This document shows, piece after piece, positions 47,966 to 59,364 of a stretch of DNA of 64,000 nt. This DNA is from Rhexocercosporidium sp. MPI-PUGE-AT-0058 (taxonomy: Eukaryota > Ascomycota > Leotiomycetes > Helotiales), in contig JAGTJL010000011.1 of NCBI GenBank assembly GCA_020746875.1, positions 806,001 through 870,000 of the forward strand, written 5' to 3'. The translations under genes and the position numbers were made by a program. The notes beneath the pieces are model-generated. The model was not told where the DNA came from. It saw only the letters and a list, made by a program, of their open reading frames with translations, and did no database searches. Numbering within the stretch: position 1 is the first letter of the stretch; each line of letters opens with the position of its first letter.

Positions 47966-50468
47966 CTAATCATGCTTGGCCTTGAAGTCATATACCAAAC
48001 ATCCAGCCTGTATATTTCCCCCAACACCTCCGTTGTTGCACTTCTTGAAATTATCTATCAGTAATCCTTGACAATAGGTACTGCCCGCATCCTTCGATGC
48101 TAGTGGATTGCTTGGGTAGATCTCCTCGCCACCTGGAGGCTCGAGTACACAGCCTTCCTTCCAATATATTTTGTACTGAATAGGCTGCTTGTTATCGAAT
48201 GTAGCGAAACGCCTGTTGCTAGATGGATCGTCACTCCTGATTGGTGTCCTAGCGGTACCAGCACAAGCCATACTGGAAAACTTTCGCACCTCACTCTCGT
48301 GAATGTCTTTGTGGGATCCGAAATCATTGGCACCGTAGCAGTTTCGATTCTGTAGCACAAGGGGCGTGGTAGACGGTGGTGTTATGCTGTATTCAAATAC
48401 ACCACAGTCGACGTCAATCGAGCCAGTGGTTTGCATGACTTGGACCTTGGCTGAACAATCATTGTCAGCTGGTCTCCTTTCCGTTTGTGGAGGAATACCA
48501 TCTTGTGGTAGAAAAGGAGCTATGTGAACTTACAACCAGCATTACTGCATCCACTCGTAATCTGACCAAACGCCTGAGTACATTCGTACACGCATTTCTT
48601 GCCTCCAACAGATGGCTTGAATCCCAGATCGATGTTGTAATACATGTAGTTGCTAGGGTCCTGAGGAGGGACCCGTGGTCGAAGCATCAACTGCCCCACA
48701 GGTGCCCTGTCGTTGCCCAACGCGTCAACTGTCATTTTTAACTCTATTCCTGCTACCCATTTGTCGCAAAAGTTGTGGTAGACATTGTTCGTTGGTCCTC
48801 CAAAAACATTCCCAGGAATCCCACTGCGGTATTTGACGTCGCATTTAGCTACTGGTTCGGCGGCTTGGGGCGGCTCTGACGTCTGATGTCCAAGAAGGTT
48901 CCAAGTCAACAGCATAGTCAGTTGCTCTTCGTTACTCGCCATATTTATATACACCTCTTGCGGCGTATAGCACATGCAGCCCTGATATTCTCCCTGTCCC
49001 GGTTAATGAGCTCTATTTATTTACTTGCAAGGTGTTACCCGCTTACTGATTTGCATTTTGCATCTCCTCCTGGCTCTTTTGGCAGCTCCACCTCGCAATT
49101 GTCCTTATCATCATTGCCACAGATAAGCTACATCAGTTAGCAATTGGATATTTCAGGTCGAGCTACCACGCCCAGAGAATAACTCACTGGGGTTGATGTG
49201 GGATCGGGGCAACCCGAGCTTGTTGAAGAAGTTGATGTCGTTGATGTCGGCGTAGAAGTTGCCATTGTCTCCGTTGTTAACAATGTTGCCTCGATCCGGT
49301 TTTCCTCTGCCAGAGGCAAATTGTTGATCAAAGTGTCCACAGCAAGCGCGAAGAGGAAATTTCCAAGTTGGATTGCCACATCATCTGGGAGGTTTAGCAT
49401 TGGCGCGTAAGCCTGTACAAATCCAACGGCTACTCCTGCTGCCCTAGCTATGTCGCCAGCACCCGCTGCAAACCCGAAGCGTACTTGTCCTGGGTTCAGT
49501 AGTAAAAGATCACCCATAGCACCTCCCGGCTGTGCCATGGCTGCAACACCCTCAACTGCGCATATTGCAGCCCCATATCCAGGGCCAGCACGCCTTCTCA
49601 AAGTCTTTCCGCTATCGAAGTCACGGCCGTCTGCGCAATCCGTCATTCTGTGCATGATCTCGTCCAGACGCGAGGCAAGGTTTGCATCCAGAACAGCAGC
49701 AAAATCACCTGTGACGAATGGGCCATGTGCTGTTGTAACCGCCGTGACTGATGTAGCCTTGGACCTGGAAAAATAAATTGATTTAACATCCCAAACAATA
49801 TAATACGAATGGCTGACATACCCTTGGAGTGTTGCTGTTTCTGGTACTTGTGTGATGGTAACAATGGCTTGGCCGTCTGCCGAAACGACAATTGTAGTAG
49901 CCGTAGCCAGCACAGTGACTGTGCTCACCTTGCTATGAGGCAAGAACAGGGACTTCGAAAACTCTTCATCGGAGTGTTTTATATGCCACTGAGACAGAAG
50001 AACTTTGGACACGTGCAAAAAGAAAGCAGCTATTCCACCAACCCGTGCGCTGACACCACGAAATGTCTTTGACAACATGTGGCCGAAGTGGCGACGATCT
50101 AGTTGGCTGTCAATCTGCAGTTCAGAGCTTTCTAACACCCGAACCACGTCCTGGTAGCACTTGTCATCAACCTGTTCGCCGCAGCCGTCTAAGACGCCTC
50201 GAACTTTATTCCTTGTGTCAGCGGACAGCGAGACATCGTAGCCGTCCGAATCGGATCCCGATATCCAAACCGTACTGCCAGTGAGAGCAGGTGGAGTTTC
50301 CTAGTCTGCGTTAGTTCAAAATCCCTGTTTGTTCAAAGTCTCGAAAAGATTGCGTCGACTTGCCAACCGCCCTTTATATTGGTCCAGACTGCCCAGATCC
50401 AAGATCTCCTGAAAAGTAAAAGCCGCGAAGCCAGCTAAGACTACAATCAAAGGCGAGTGAATTATCAT
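47966..50468 (-). CDS. Modular secreted cysteine-rich protein, function unknown
   Basis: Six exons (50468-50364, 50300-49822, 49764-49188, 49127-49047, 48981-48534, 48450-47966) are frame-consistent and give about 724 aa. Start MIIHSPLIVVLAGFAAFTF is a signal peptide or signal anchor. The ectodomain has a dibasic RRR cleavage-like site (GKTLRRRAGPGYG), a hydrophobic Gly/Ala segment, a Ser/Thr-rich linker (TSTPTSTTSTSSTSS) and a cysteine-rich C-terminal domain (HNFCDKWVAGIEL, CVYECTQAFGQITSGCSNAG, IDVDCGVFEYSI, YCQGLLIDNFKKCNNGG). Such C-terminal domains occur in fungal secreted proteins and downstream of some GH18 chitinases, but no glycosidase domain is present. Intron 1 appears to be of the GC-AG type. 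Role unknown; perhaps wall- or host-facing. Confidence 0.7.
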
Positions 50469-51301
50469 GTTAAAAAGAAAAAAAATATGCTGGGGTTTAG
50501 TTGAGGCCAAAGTGGCACGCCGGAAGAGATATGTTTATGTTTGAGTTGGTACTTGATAGAATGTGGAATTACAAATCCCTCGTTACGAACAGAGACTGAC
50601 GCCGTTTATGTCATTTGTGGCTATTATCAATGACTGACCCAGAATATTTAATATGTCATGAGGATACGGTATCATTTGTTGCTGTTCTCGCATAAAAGGG
50701 CATATTTCAGAAAAACAATTGTTGGTCCTGCGGGTAAAATTAGATGAGACACGGAATTCTGAGAATAGCATGACAACAAACCTAGATAATCCAAGTCTTA
50801 GTTGGACATAATATTATAATACTACGTCAAGTCTGGGTACTTCCTCGTGAAACAAATTGGCCAACATACGCACGGTTCTAGTTGTGCAGCTAAAAATACC
50901 TTAGAGTACTACTAACGTCGTGTTGGAGTTGATGGTGACAGATATTGGTAACAAGTTCATGGCGTGTCCTCAAAAGCCTCATCATCATTTCAAGAATGGC
51001 TTCCGCCGAGTGAACATCGCCTCTGATCTTAAATGTTGGAAAATGTGTCTCCGCATGTCGAAGATTGATCCTACACAGATGTTAGGCTCCCATTTATAGT
51101 CTTTCACAATACGTGTCCGATTGAGGTATTAGAATTTCATGCATGACTTTCAGTTCGTAGAAGTACAAAAGCCAGGCTCTAGTAGCAGAATATAGAGAAT
51201 TCCTTGCGCTTTAAAACCAGAAAACGAGACTTGCAACATAATCACGCCTATCCTTCTTGAATTTCTAGTGGACACTAAGCAAGTTGTGCTAGTATATCGC
51301 C
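50469..51301. other. Divergent intergenic region
   Basis: 833 bp between the start of the secreted protein gene (minus) and the metalloprotease-like gene (plus); no gene supported. Confidence 0.5.
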
Positions 51302-52696
51302 ATGAGAGCTCGGAATTTCTCACTCATTTTCTTAGCAAAGTACTGCAACGCTGCAAGGTACTGCCTTGATTCTTCATGCAGTTAGTGTTCACAATAAAAT
51401 TAGTTAATCCAGTCTCTTTCAGTTTGTGAAGATTAGTTCACTGACATCTCTCAACAAGGCTCGAATATTGGTCTCGCAGACGGTATCAAGGGCGGAGTAC
51501 GTGAGGCCATTGATCTTGCGACTAATGCAGTAGCAGTCATGACAGCTCATGCAGATGATCAATGGGTACAAAAGATGGCTAAGTACATATTGGGCACAAG
51601 CGATTTCGATGGAAAATTTTCTAGGGCTAAAGGTATGCCTCTCACTAGAACATGATTAAAAGTTTGAAGACTCTAAAACAATTGAGCCAGGGACATTTAC
51701 TGCCATAATGGCCTTTGAAAAAGAGGCTTCCTCATTTCAGCCGCAGGACATCGGTTGGACAAGCGTGGAAAGAAATACTGATCTTGTGAGCAACTTTGAA
51801 CTCAATGAGCCTGTCACCTGGACCCAAAAATCACCCGACAGACTTCGTCTCAGTCATTAGAGATTATCTGAGCTAAATCAAATGACTTAGGAGATCTACT
51901 GCAACGATGCGCGTATTACCAAGCTGACGCCAAACAGCTTAACATGGAGGGATGCAGCATGTCCAAAAAAAGTACTAGGAGACCTTGATCGTGAAAAGTT
52001 CGATAAATGTTACGACGCCAACTTCGTTCTTGGATCTGGAAAGCCCGGCGTTAAAGCGATGACCAGGAATTGTGGCGCTGTTGACTACAAGGCATTCAAC
52101 ATGGAAAGGTTGACTAATCCTAATGCGAGGATACAGGACTATTCATCACCTACTCCCACCATAGCTTCGTCAATGGATATTTGCCTGTGGTTCAGTACTC
52201 ATTCCACTTTAGAAGGATGGTCTACTGTAACTGCACAGAGAATTGATGAATGCAAAACGGACGACTTCAAGGCGAAACTCCAAGGAGGGCAGACACCAAT
52301 GGACGGACTCAAAACCTTTGGGTGCACTATATTGCATGAGGTATTTGCTCCATCGTCCTTGATACCGCTGATGAGAAAACTGATCTTTTTCTGAATGGTA
52401 CAGCTCACTCATACTATACAAGGGGGGAGGTTGGTTGACGTTCCCAAGGAGCAATTACCTGCTGGATTCCTGGACTGTTTCGGGTGGCTTTGTAGCGGGG
52501 CGCTCAACAACGAGAGGAATGCTGGTAAGTTGAAGCAAAATGAAGCGTTCTTCCCTTCGCTCCTTGAATATTTGTTTGTCTAATTAGCTGGTCAACATGC
52601 AATTCAGACTCTATTGCGCTGCTTGCACTCAGCATGAAAATTTGGAGCCTCAAGCATTATGCGGAAGATGACGGCACGATCCACCTTATTCCGTGA
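51302..52696 (+). CDS. Secreted M35-like (aspzincin-type) metalloprotease, copy A
   Basis: Resembles fungal M35-like/lysine-specific metallo-endopeptidase domains. Confident exons: about 51440-51632 (GSNIGLADGIKGGVREAIDL), 51691-51785, 51891-52340, 52404-52524 and 52608-52696. The zinc motif HELTHT is split by the intron after HE (52340/52404). The predicted third ligand is the Asp of NADSIALLALSMKIW in the last exon, the usual aspzincin arrangement. Cysteines (IYCN, DAACPKK, KCYD, MDICLW) suggest an extracellular disulphide-bonded protein. The start is uncertain: MRARNFSLIFLA at 51302 looks like a signal peptide, but its exon does not join the next in frame with any obvious GT..AG pair. Either an unrecognised splice or a frame lesion affects the N-terminus. 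A 5'-truncated relative lies at 55146. Confidence 0.6.
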
Positions 52697-53158
52697 CGCA
52701 CGGTATGATTTGAGTTACAACTGAGAGAGGCCAGGTCCAAGGAACTTAAGATAATTGCTGGGTTGTTCTCTATTGTTGGGTGCGCGGGATGGGGCATTTT
52801 CCTGCAGGAGGCCAACGAAGGAATAATGGCGGTAAACGTGTCATCACACTCTCTCAGAATAGTTCAATGTAACTCCCACCGCTTAAAAATCTGTTTGTTG
52901 CCTTTTAACGTAGCCATCATTGGCCTGTTGACGAAGGTGGTGGCCCTCTCGGCTACATGACCAACAAGGCCTGCTGGTCGAGGCTGAGCGCCGGGAGGAC
53001 TACACCAGCGAGACTCGCAACTCGAGATCCTTCCCAGCCAACGTGGAACACCAACACTAAATGCTGGCACCATCTTCTATCCCATTCCATTAAACAACGC
53101 CCTTAGCACCTGCTGCATCGTCTCCATCACATCAACCATCCGCACCGACCAAAGAAAC
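52697..53158. other. Spacer between cassette genes
   Basis: 3' flank of copy A protease and promoter of the following DUF7730-like gene; no gene supported. Confidence 0.4.
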
Positions 53159-54351
53159 ATGACTGAACTAGATAGTCACTCGCAACCCAACAGCCCGCTG
53201 CTCTGTGCCCCTCTCGAGGTTCGTCGAGCGATATATGCTCATTTTGACAGCCAACTACACATGTTCTTGTTACAAGGCGCCGTACGACTATCGCCGTGCC
53301 TTCAGCCCAACCTAGGGGATAACAACCATGCCGGCCATGAGCGTCGCTATCCTGAAGAAGGTGCGGCAGAGGTAGTGTGGGCTCGCCGTCTGGACTCATC
53401 GTGGGGCCCCCACTGGGAATGTGAGGAGCTTGCATTCGCAACAGATGACAAGCCTCAAAATAATCCCATTTACAAGCTTCTCTTTGTCTGCAAGAGAATG
53501 TAAGATACCAATCTGAGCCTCAATCTGGCCTTCTCGTTAACATTCCATTTAATTACAGGTTTCTGGAGATCTGCGACTTCGTGGCCGAGAGATCAGTGAT
53601 CAATATCACAGACCTTGACACTTTAGATGCCTCCCTACCAAAGTCAGGCGGGCTGGGGAGTGCTCTCGGTCAGCCTTGGAGTCTCTTCGACCTCATAAGC
53701 CCGCGCATTCATAACCTCAACGTTACCTTGAGACTCCCGATAGCATTTTACAAGGCAGTTGAAACCGGGGACATAAAGGAAACGGCAGTCGATCGCCCCA
53801 ATATTGCAAAGTCGATCGCATACAATAATGACTGGATACAGTTCTGGTCTAACATCTGTAGCCTTCAAGGACTTCATAACTTGCACGTGTGGCTAGACCA
53901 TGATCATGAGTCCTCGTGGTCCGAGGTCAAGGAACGCCCGGTTCTCGATCCTGTCTTCGCCATTCTCGCTAGGGAAATGCAATCTCGCTCAAGCAGGTGC
54001 ACCGGACAACATGCCCAAGTCCTGTTCAATCTTCCAAAATTACATCCAGGTATAGCTACGCCAGACACTCACTTTATCGAAGGGACTGCACCACCACTGT
54101 TCACGCTTCAACGACGATATCGGCAACGCTACCATTCCCAAGAAAGCCCTACCGGGACTTCAAGGGTAGTTGGCAAGGCGGACTTTCCGGTTATGTGGGA
54201 GCTCACCCTGGACGAAAATCCGGACGGACCTTATATGACTCTAGAAGAAGTTGAAATATACGAGAGAGGGCTTTGGGAAAGAGGATTAGACCCCACCAGG
54301 GAATTACTCGAGATCAACGGCCATATGTGTTTTGAACAAGGATACATATGA
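53159..54351 (+). CDS. DUF7730-like / F-box-like protein, copy A
   Basis: Two exons (53159-53499 and 53559-54351, phase 2, joining KRM-FLEICDF) give about 377 aa. Fungal family of unknown function with an F-box-like N-terminus: LCAPLEVRRAIYAHF corresponds to the usual L-P-x-E-[IV]-R-x-x-I-Y start, and YKLLFVCKRMFLEICDF to the L-L-x-V-C-[RK] block. C-terminal landmarks shared with copy B: RIHNLNVTLRLPIAFYKA, LDHDHESSWSEVKERPVL, LFNLPKLHPGIATPDTHF, RRYRQRYHSQE and the LEEVEIYERGLWERG end. No signal peptide or membrane segment, so probably nuclear or cytosolic. It directly follows the protease copy in both cassettes. Confidence 0.75.
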
Positions 54352-54539
54352 AGGAATCTAGAACAAAGAAGAATAGATAACCATTTCCCAACCCGCTCTT
54401 CAATCTACTTTCGCTTTTGTTGCTACTTAAATCGAACCAATCCAATTATTCTATAATATATTGTGATTTATATGTTCACACAGCCTCTCAGCATCAACGG
54501 GTAATCAATTCTGTTATGCGTCTTTATTGGGACGCAGTA
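54352..54539. other. 3' flank of DUF7730-like copy A
   Basis: Short AT-rich trailer, no gene. Confidence 0.4.
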
Positions 54540-54930
54540 ATACATTGTACTCGTTGATGCTTGATATTAGATGCGACGAGGCTGATTGTGGCAACCTCCG
54601 AGAAGTTCAAGCTTTCTAGAGGGAAGCTCTCAGCCATAGACCGAAAGCCACATTTCTCTAGCTGCGTTTGGAGTTTGCTTCTTCCCCATGTCTTGATATA
54701 CAGCGCAAAGAGTCTCTAGCATCCCTTCGAAAGAATCAAGCTGCTTCGGTCGACGCCTCATACACGCATGCCTTGGCTGTTCTTCTTTTCTTTAGTGGTC
54801 CACAAGAATACTGCCATCTGTCGGAAATATGTCAGTAGTTTCGTGGATCCTGCCTAATTGATCGAAACGTATCATCGGTGTTGGAACAAGTTTTGAATGA
54901 GTACACAGGCTTTCATCTTTAGTCACAGAG
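54540..54930 (+). repeat. Degenerate copy of the tetraspan-gene flanks, gene body missing
   Basis: Blocks match the sequence around the intact gene at 59365. GACCGAAAGCCACATT occurs at about 54640 and 59215, with CCGAGAAGT and TCTAG.GGAA..CTC.GCCAT upstream in the same order. AATCAAGC.....TTCGGTCG occurs at about 54735 and 59308. Then the 54780-54800 text (CTTTAGTGGTCCACAAGA) resembles 60425-60445 (CTTTTGTGGTTCACATAAGA), downstream of the gene. The coding part between these flanks is absent here. Confidence 0.6.
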
Positions 54931-55145
54931 CTCGACGAATGAACAAGTATTTCAGTGATTTAGTATGACTTTCATAGAATAATTACCTGATGCCACGTGT
55001 CGCAACTCAACTAGCAATTTTACTCTAGAGCTATGTGATTCCTGATTAGAGCCGAACAGATATCTGACCAAGAACACTAAGAAATATATTGCGACCCCTC
55101 ACGCGTTTCGAAGCCGGAAGGATCTCCCCATTTCCAATCTAGACT
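54931..55145. other. Spacer before copy B
   Basis: Nothing recognised; the 5' exons expected for a full protease copy are not present. Confidence 0.4.
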
Positions 55146-55854
55146 ATGGATAACAGGGTAATATTTTCGCCCAGCGTTGATAGACTGAAACTTTGTCACA
55201 GGCCCAATCGGCAGGCTGGATCTGAAGCAGCTGATAAAGCAATGGCAATGTCTTCCGATTTATTTGATCGCCAAGCCTACAACCTGGTCAGTAACAACCC
55301 CGGCGTGACAAAACAACAGTTCGTCTTTAGAAAGTCCAACGTTGCCAGCAGCATGGATATTTGCAATTGGTTCCTCACCCAAGCAAGCAACGAAGGATGG
55401 CCTACTATGACTCCCGAGAGAGTTAAGGAATGTAGTACTAATGACTTCCGGGCTGGACTCATCGCTGGATTGACCCCTATAGACGGGGTCAAAACCTTTG
55501 GTTCAACAATATTGCACGAGGTACGTTGTACTTTCAAGCTCCGACTGCCAAGATATCCATTTGACCAGAATCTGATTGTGCTGTGAACAGTTGACACATA
55601 CAAATCAAGGAGGACAGCTGGTTGATATTACTGAAAACTGCTGTAATTGGGTATGTGTAGGCAATCTTAGAAAGGAGAGAAACGCTGGTGAGTATATGGG
55701 ATTTCGTTGTTGCTTTCTAGGCTCGTCGCATAGATGCACAACGGGCTGATACGCACGGAATGCAGATTCAGTTGCTGTGCTGGCTATAGCGATGAAACTT
55801 TGGAGTCTCAATCATTACGCCCAAAATGATGGTACGATTCATGCGATTCCATGA
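55146..55854 (+). pseudogene. M35-like metalloprotease, copy B, 5'-truncated
   Basis: Three exons remain (to 55520, 55591-55687, 55766-55854). They are parallel in position and phase to the last three of copy A. Shared: SSMDICNWFLTQASNEGWPT, DGVKTFGSTILHE joined to LTHTNQGGQLVDIT, RKERNADSVAVLAIAMKLW and HYAQNDGTIHAIP, against copy A SSMDICLWF, TILHE/LTHTIQGG, NERNADSIALLALSMKIW and HYAEDDGTIHLIP. The zinc motif HELTHT and the Asp are intact. The N-terminal half, including any signal peptide, is missing; the first in-frame ATG (55146) opens onto unrelated residues. It is most likely a truncated relic, though a short intracellular product cannot be excluded. Confidence 0.6.
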
Positions 55855-56360
55855 TATTATTCTGGTTACAAGCCATAAACTCAAATTTTGGGCAAGGATG
55901 CCTGAAGGAAAAACTGGATTTGGGTTGGTAGACACGTATGCGTTTTTGAGAGGGTCTCGAGGCAGAAGTAAAGTGAGTGTTTGGTGTCATAAAGGACCAA
56001 GCTGTGCCACTTAGAGATTTGTTTGAAGTGTTTTCGCTGTTGTACCCTAGGCGGTTAAATGATATTTCTGTTCATCTTCTTGACAAATGTTGGGTTATTT
56101 CCAACCTGAATCTGAGCGAGACCATTCCGTTGGCATGCAAGGAAGGAGGCCAATCAAAACCACACAGAAATTCTATTCTCGGCCGTGCAGTCCTTCCAGA
56201 CGACCCACCACACCCTACGTCGTACCACAGCCTTCTCTCATTAATACCCAGGTGTCCATGCATCCACTACTTATTATGTGAGTGACACTGCTCGTAGCTC
56301 CCATTGTCTCGAAGTCCAATTAGTCCATCTGCGACTTCGTCTACATTTTACGCTGCTAAA
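55855..56360. other. Spacer between copy B genes
   Basis: Corresponds to 52697-53158 in cassette A; no gene supported. Confidence 0.4.
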
Positions 56361-57561
56361 ATGAACTGCGCACTTCTGAATCCGCAACTCGAGAGCAAGC
56401 TGTTATCTTCACCTCTCGAAGTTCGACGGGCGATATATACTCATATTATACCCCTCCACATTCATGCATCAATATCTCCAGGGAGAATGCGCCTTTCAGT
56501 ATGCCTACAGCCAAACCCAGGAGATAACGAACACGATGGCGACGACCGTCGAGCTGGTGGCGCTGGGTATTCGGAACTTACATGGCTGAGCCGTCTGCGA
56601 TCCTGCTGGGGGCCACACTGGGAATGCGAAGAGTTCGCAAACGGAGAGGAGATGGAGGGTGCGCAAAAGAATAGTGTCGAACATTTCTTCAAGCTTCTTT
56701 TCGTATGTAAGAAAATGTAAATATTATCTCTCCGTCCTAACCATGGAGAACGCTTTTTACTCACGATTTTCCCTCACTCTCAGGTTTCTTGACTTCTCTG
56801 ATGCGGTTGCTGAGACAACAACAATCAACTGTACGGGCCTGGACACGGAAATCTTACTACAGACCCCTGGGAACTTGACCCACGGCTTGAATTCCTTATG
56901 GAACCCTTGGGAGCACATGCGCCCTAAGATACACAAGCTCAGTCTTACCCTCCGACTTGCTTTATCTTACTACAAAGCGCTGGAGGAAGATGAAGCTTTA
57001 GATTCGGCCCCTGATCACGCCACAGGCGACTCTTCTTCAGAAGCGAGAAAAACTTGGGCTAGTTTGTGGCGCGCCGTCGGTCGATTGCAGCAACTCCACA
57101 GCCTTTCTATTTGGTTGGATCATGAGGATAAATGTACCTGGTCAGTTGTGAAGGAGCGTCTGGTCCTGGGGAGCGTTCTCAGCATCCTTGAAGCGCGCCT
57201 CGAGTCTCGCTTTGGCGTAGAAATGGCCCCCTGCATCGAAATAATATTCAACATCCCGAAACTTCACCCACGCGTAGTCACGCCTGAGAATCACTTCACT
57301 CACGATAGCGCTCCACCGCCATTCACTATCGAGCGGAGATTCCGCCAGAGGTACCACTGTGAGGAGTGGGCCCCAGGACAGTTTAGCGCGAGGTATAAAG
57401 CCGACTTCCCCATCTTGCACGAGCTTGGGAATATGGAGGAGTTTGGGATGACATTACAAGAGCTCGAGGAGTATGAGACCGGGCTCTGGAACCGAGGCGA
57501 TGATGTTGGAATACATCTGATGCAATTTTCTGGCGTACATGAGAACTTTGACCCCATATGA
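56361..57561 (+). CDS. DUF7730-like / F-box-like protein, copy B
   Basis: Two exons (56361-56716, 56784-57561; phase 2, KKM-FLDFSDA), about 377 aa, with the same intron position as copy A. N-terminal LSSPLEVRRAIYTHI and FKLLFVCKKMFLDFSD match the copy A blocks. C-terminal blocks KIHKLSLTLRLALSYYKALE, LDHEDKCTWSVVKERLVL, IFNIPKLHPRVVTPENHF, ERRFRQRYHCEE and LQELEEYETGLWNRG are conserved. The two proteins are clearly paralogous but well diverged (many substitutions throughout), so the duplication is not recent. Function unknown; there is no catalytic motif to point to. Confidence 0.75.
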
Positions 57562-57989
57562 GAGTATGGATTCATGGTTTCAACTGTATTTCGTTTAGAG
57601 AAAATCTTGTTTACATTTCGCTGCTGGTTTTTAGTACATAAACCATTACCGTCAGTAGTGAAGCATATATGTTTGCTACCTGATTGAGCCATTTCAGCAA
57701 ATTATCTTGAGGTGAGCAGGGCGCTGGATTGAGCAAATCATTGAAGGACAGTCGCGCCGAACGAGCTTGGATGTAAGTGAGCCAATGAGTCTGGAATGAT
57801 GAAAACCAACATCTTGTAACCAGCATTCGCCAACTGTTTGAGACCTATAAATACCTGCAAAATTCCATATAGCTTGCCAGAAACGGGGCGTAGAGTAATA
57901 GCCTAGACAAAATGTTATTCCCTGCTCGATTTCAGAACTGATAACGCATCATCTACCACACTGTTTTTCTCTATATCCTCTGCTCATAC
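57562..57989. other. Spacer before copy C remnant
   Basis: No gene supported; lacks exon 1 of a third DUF7730-like copy. Confidence 0.4.
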
Positions 57990-58596
57990 ACCCTTGTTGT
58001 TGGGGCCGGAGGAGTTGGGGGAGACTTGCTCCTGGAACCTGTGGAATCACATACGTCTGCGTATCCAGGTTCTCAACATTACTCTCAGACTCTCATTATC
58101 TCAGTTCGAAGAGCTGGAGCATGATGGAGTACACGAGACGATATCTTGTCAGTCCGCCATACAACAACTGGATGCGCTTCTGGTCCACTGTGTGCGATCT
58201 ACCGGGGCTCCGGAAGCTTCAAGGGTGGCTTGACCACGACCACGCATCTTCTTGGTCTATCGTCAAAGAATGCATAGTTCTAAAGCCCGTCTTCGCACTC
58301 TCGCAATAGAATTACGGAATCGCTCAAGCAATTTTGACATGCTGTCTATGCAATTTATGTTAAATCTTACAAAGCTATATCCAGGAATGGCAAGTGTCGA
58401 TACTCATTTCGTCGAAGAAACTGGACCGTCATGCATTATGATTGAGCGACGATATCGCCAGCGTGTCCATCGCGCAATGAACGACAATGGTACTCTGAGC
58501 GTGGTGTACAAGCCAGACTTTCTTGTTCTGCACGAAATCGGGGATTTCTACTCAAATAAAAGTGTGGATGGGAAGGACAGAATGCGAGGACTATGA
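57990..58596 (+). pseudogene. DUF7730-like copy C, truncated and frameshifted
   Basis: Corresponds to exon 2 of copies A and B. SWNLWNHIRLRIQVLNITLRL is in one frame. After about 58140 the match continues one frame over (YNNWMRFWSTVCDLPGLRKL, LDHDHASSWSIVKECIVLK). After about 58300 it shifts back (RTLAIELRNRSSN, MLNLTKLYPGMASVDTHF, ERRYRQRVH, FLVLHEIGD). The F-box-like first exon is absent and the C-terminal LEEYE..LW block is disrupted. It is closer to copy A than to B in several blocks (YNNDWIQFWSNIC vs YNNWMRFWSTVC). Confidence 0.75.
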
Positions 58597-59364
58597 GAGA
58601 CTTCTCTGGATTCGTGGTGTCGACTGCAGAGAGGTTGTGACGAAATTATCTCTTTTTACGATTTGATCTGGCATCCGCTTTCGTTCATGACTTGCTGGGA
58701 AGTGTTTGTACCTAAGGAACGAAGAGCATAATGTGATTGGTCGTTTATTAGAATATACAGAATCTTCTCTGGCTGTCAATGCCGAAAAGGAGCGGGCCAC
58801 GGTTCCCTAGAGGTCCGGGGCTTGCAGACGAGCTGAACCTCTCCAAGTGCCACCCCCAATCAGCAGCACGCGAAATGTCGTTTACGCAAGCCACAGCACG
58901 CCCCTTCCTGCCACGCACAAATCGGGATCTTTTGTTTCATTCGCCTTGTATCTAGGGTCCGGTTGGGAGCGAGTCTGCCAGTGTGCTACGTACCTCTGAC
59001 CGTTGCTGCCTAGTGACAGCAATGCTAATTGCAGCTTCAGCAAAACTTTCTTCAACAGTCAGCCTTTCAACTTCACCGAGTATCGAAAATCTGGTACCTA
59101 CCTCTACTGGACGATAACATTGTTGGGGAGCCGTCGATGCTTGTAGCTTCGTTCTAATAAGGCGAGTGTGGGAAGCCCCGAGAAGTGTTCTCTAGGGGAA
59201 AGTCTCCGCCATGGACCGAAAGCCACATTCTTGGAGTTACGTTTAGTATTCGCCTCTTTCTCGAATTTTGGACACATATCGTAGAGAGTCCTTTCTTTTC
59301 ATTTGAAACAATCAAGCCTCTTCGGTCGTCGCCCTGTAATTTTACCTTGCTGGACGCCATCACC
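58597..59364. other. Upstream region of tetraspan gene
   Basis: Contains the block (about 59120-59340) duplicated at 54540-54760. An upstream in-frame ATG at 59185 would add 60 residues, but the duplicated copy carries indels there, so it is more likely leader sequence. Confidence 0.45.

Noticed and set aside
59185..59364. Upstream ATG extending the tetraspan protein by 60 residues
   Set aside because: The extension is not protein-like for this family and the duplicated relic of this stretch has frame-breaking indels, so it is treated as leader.
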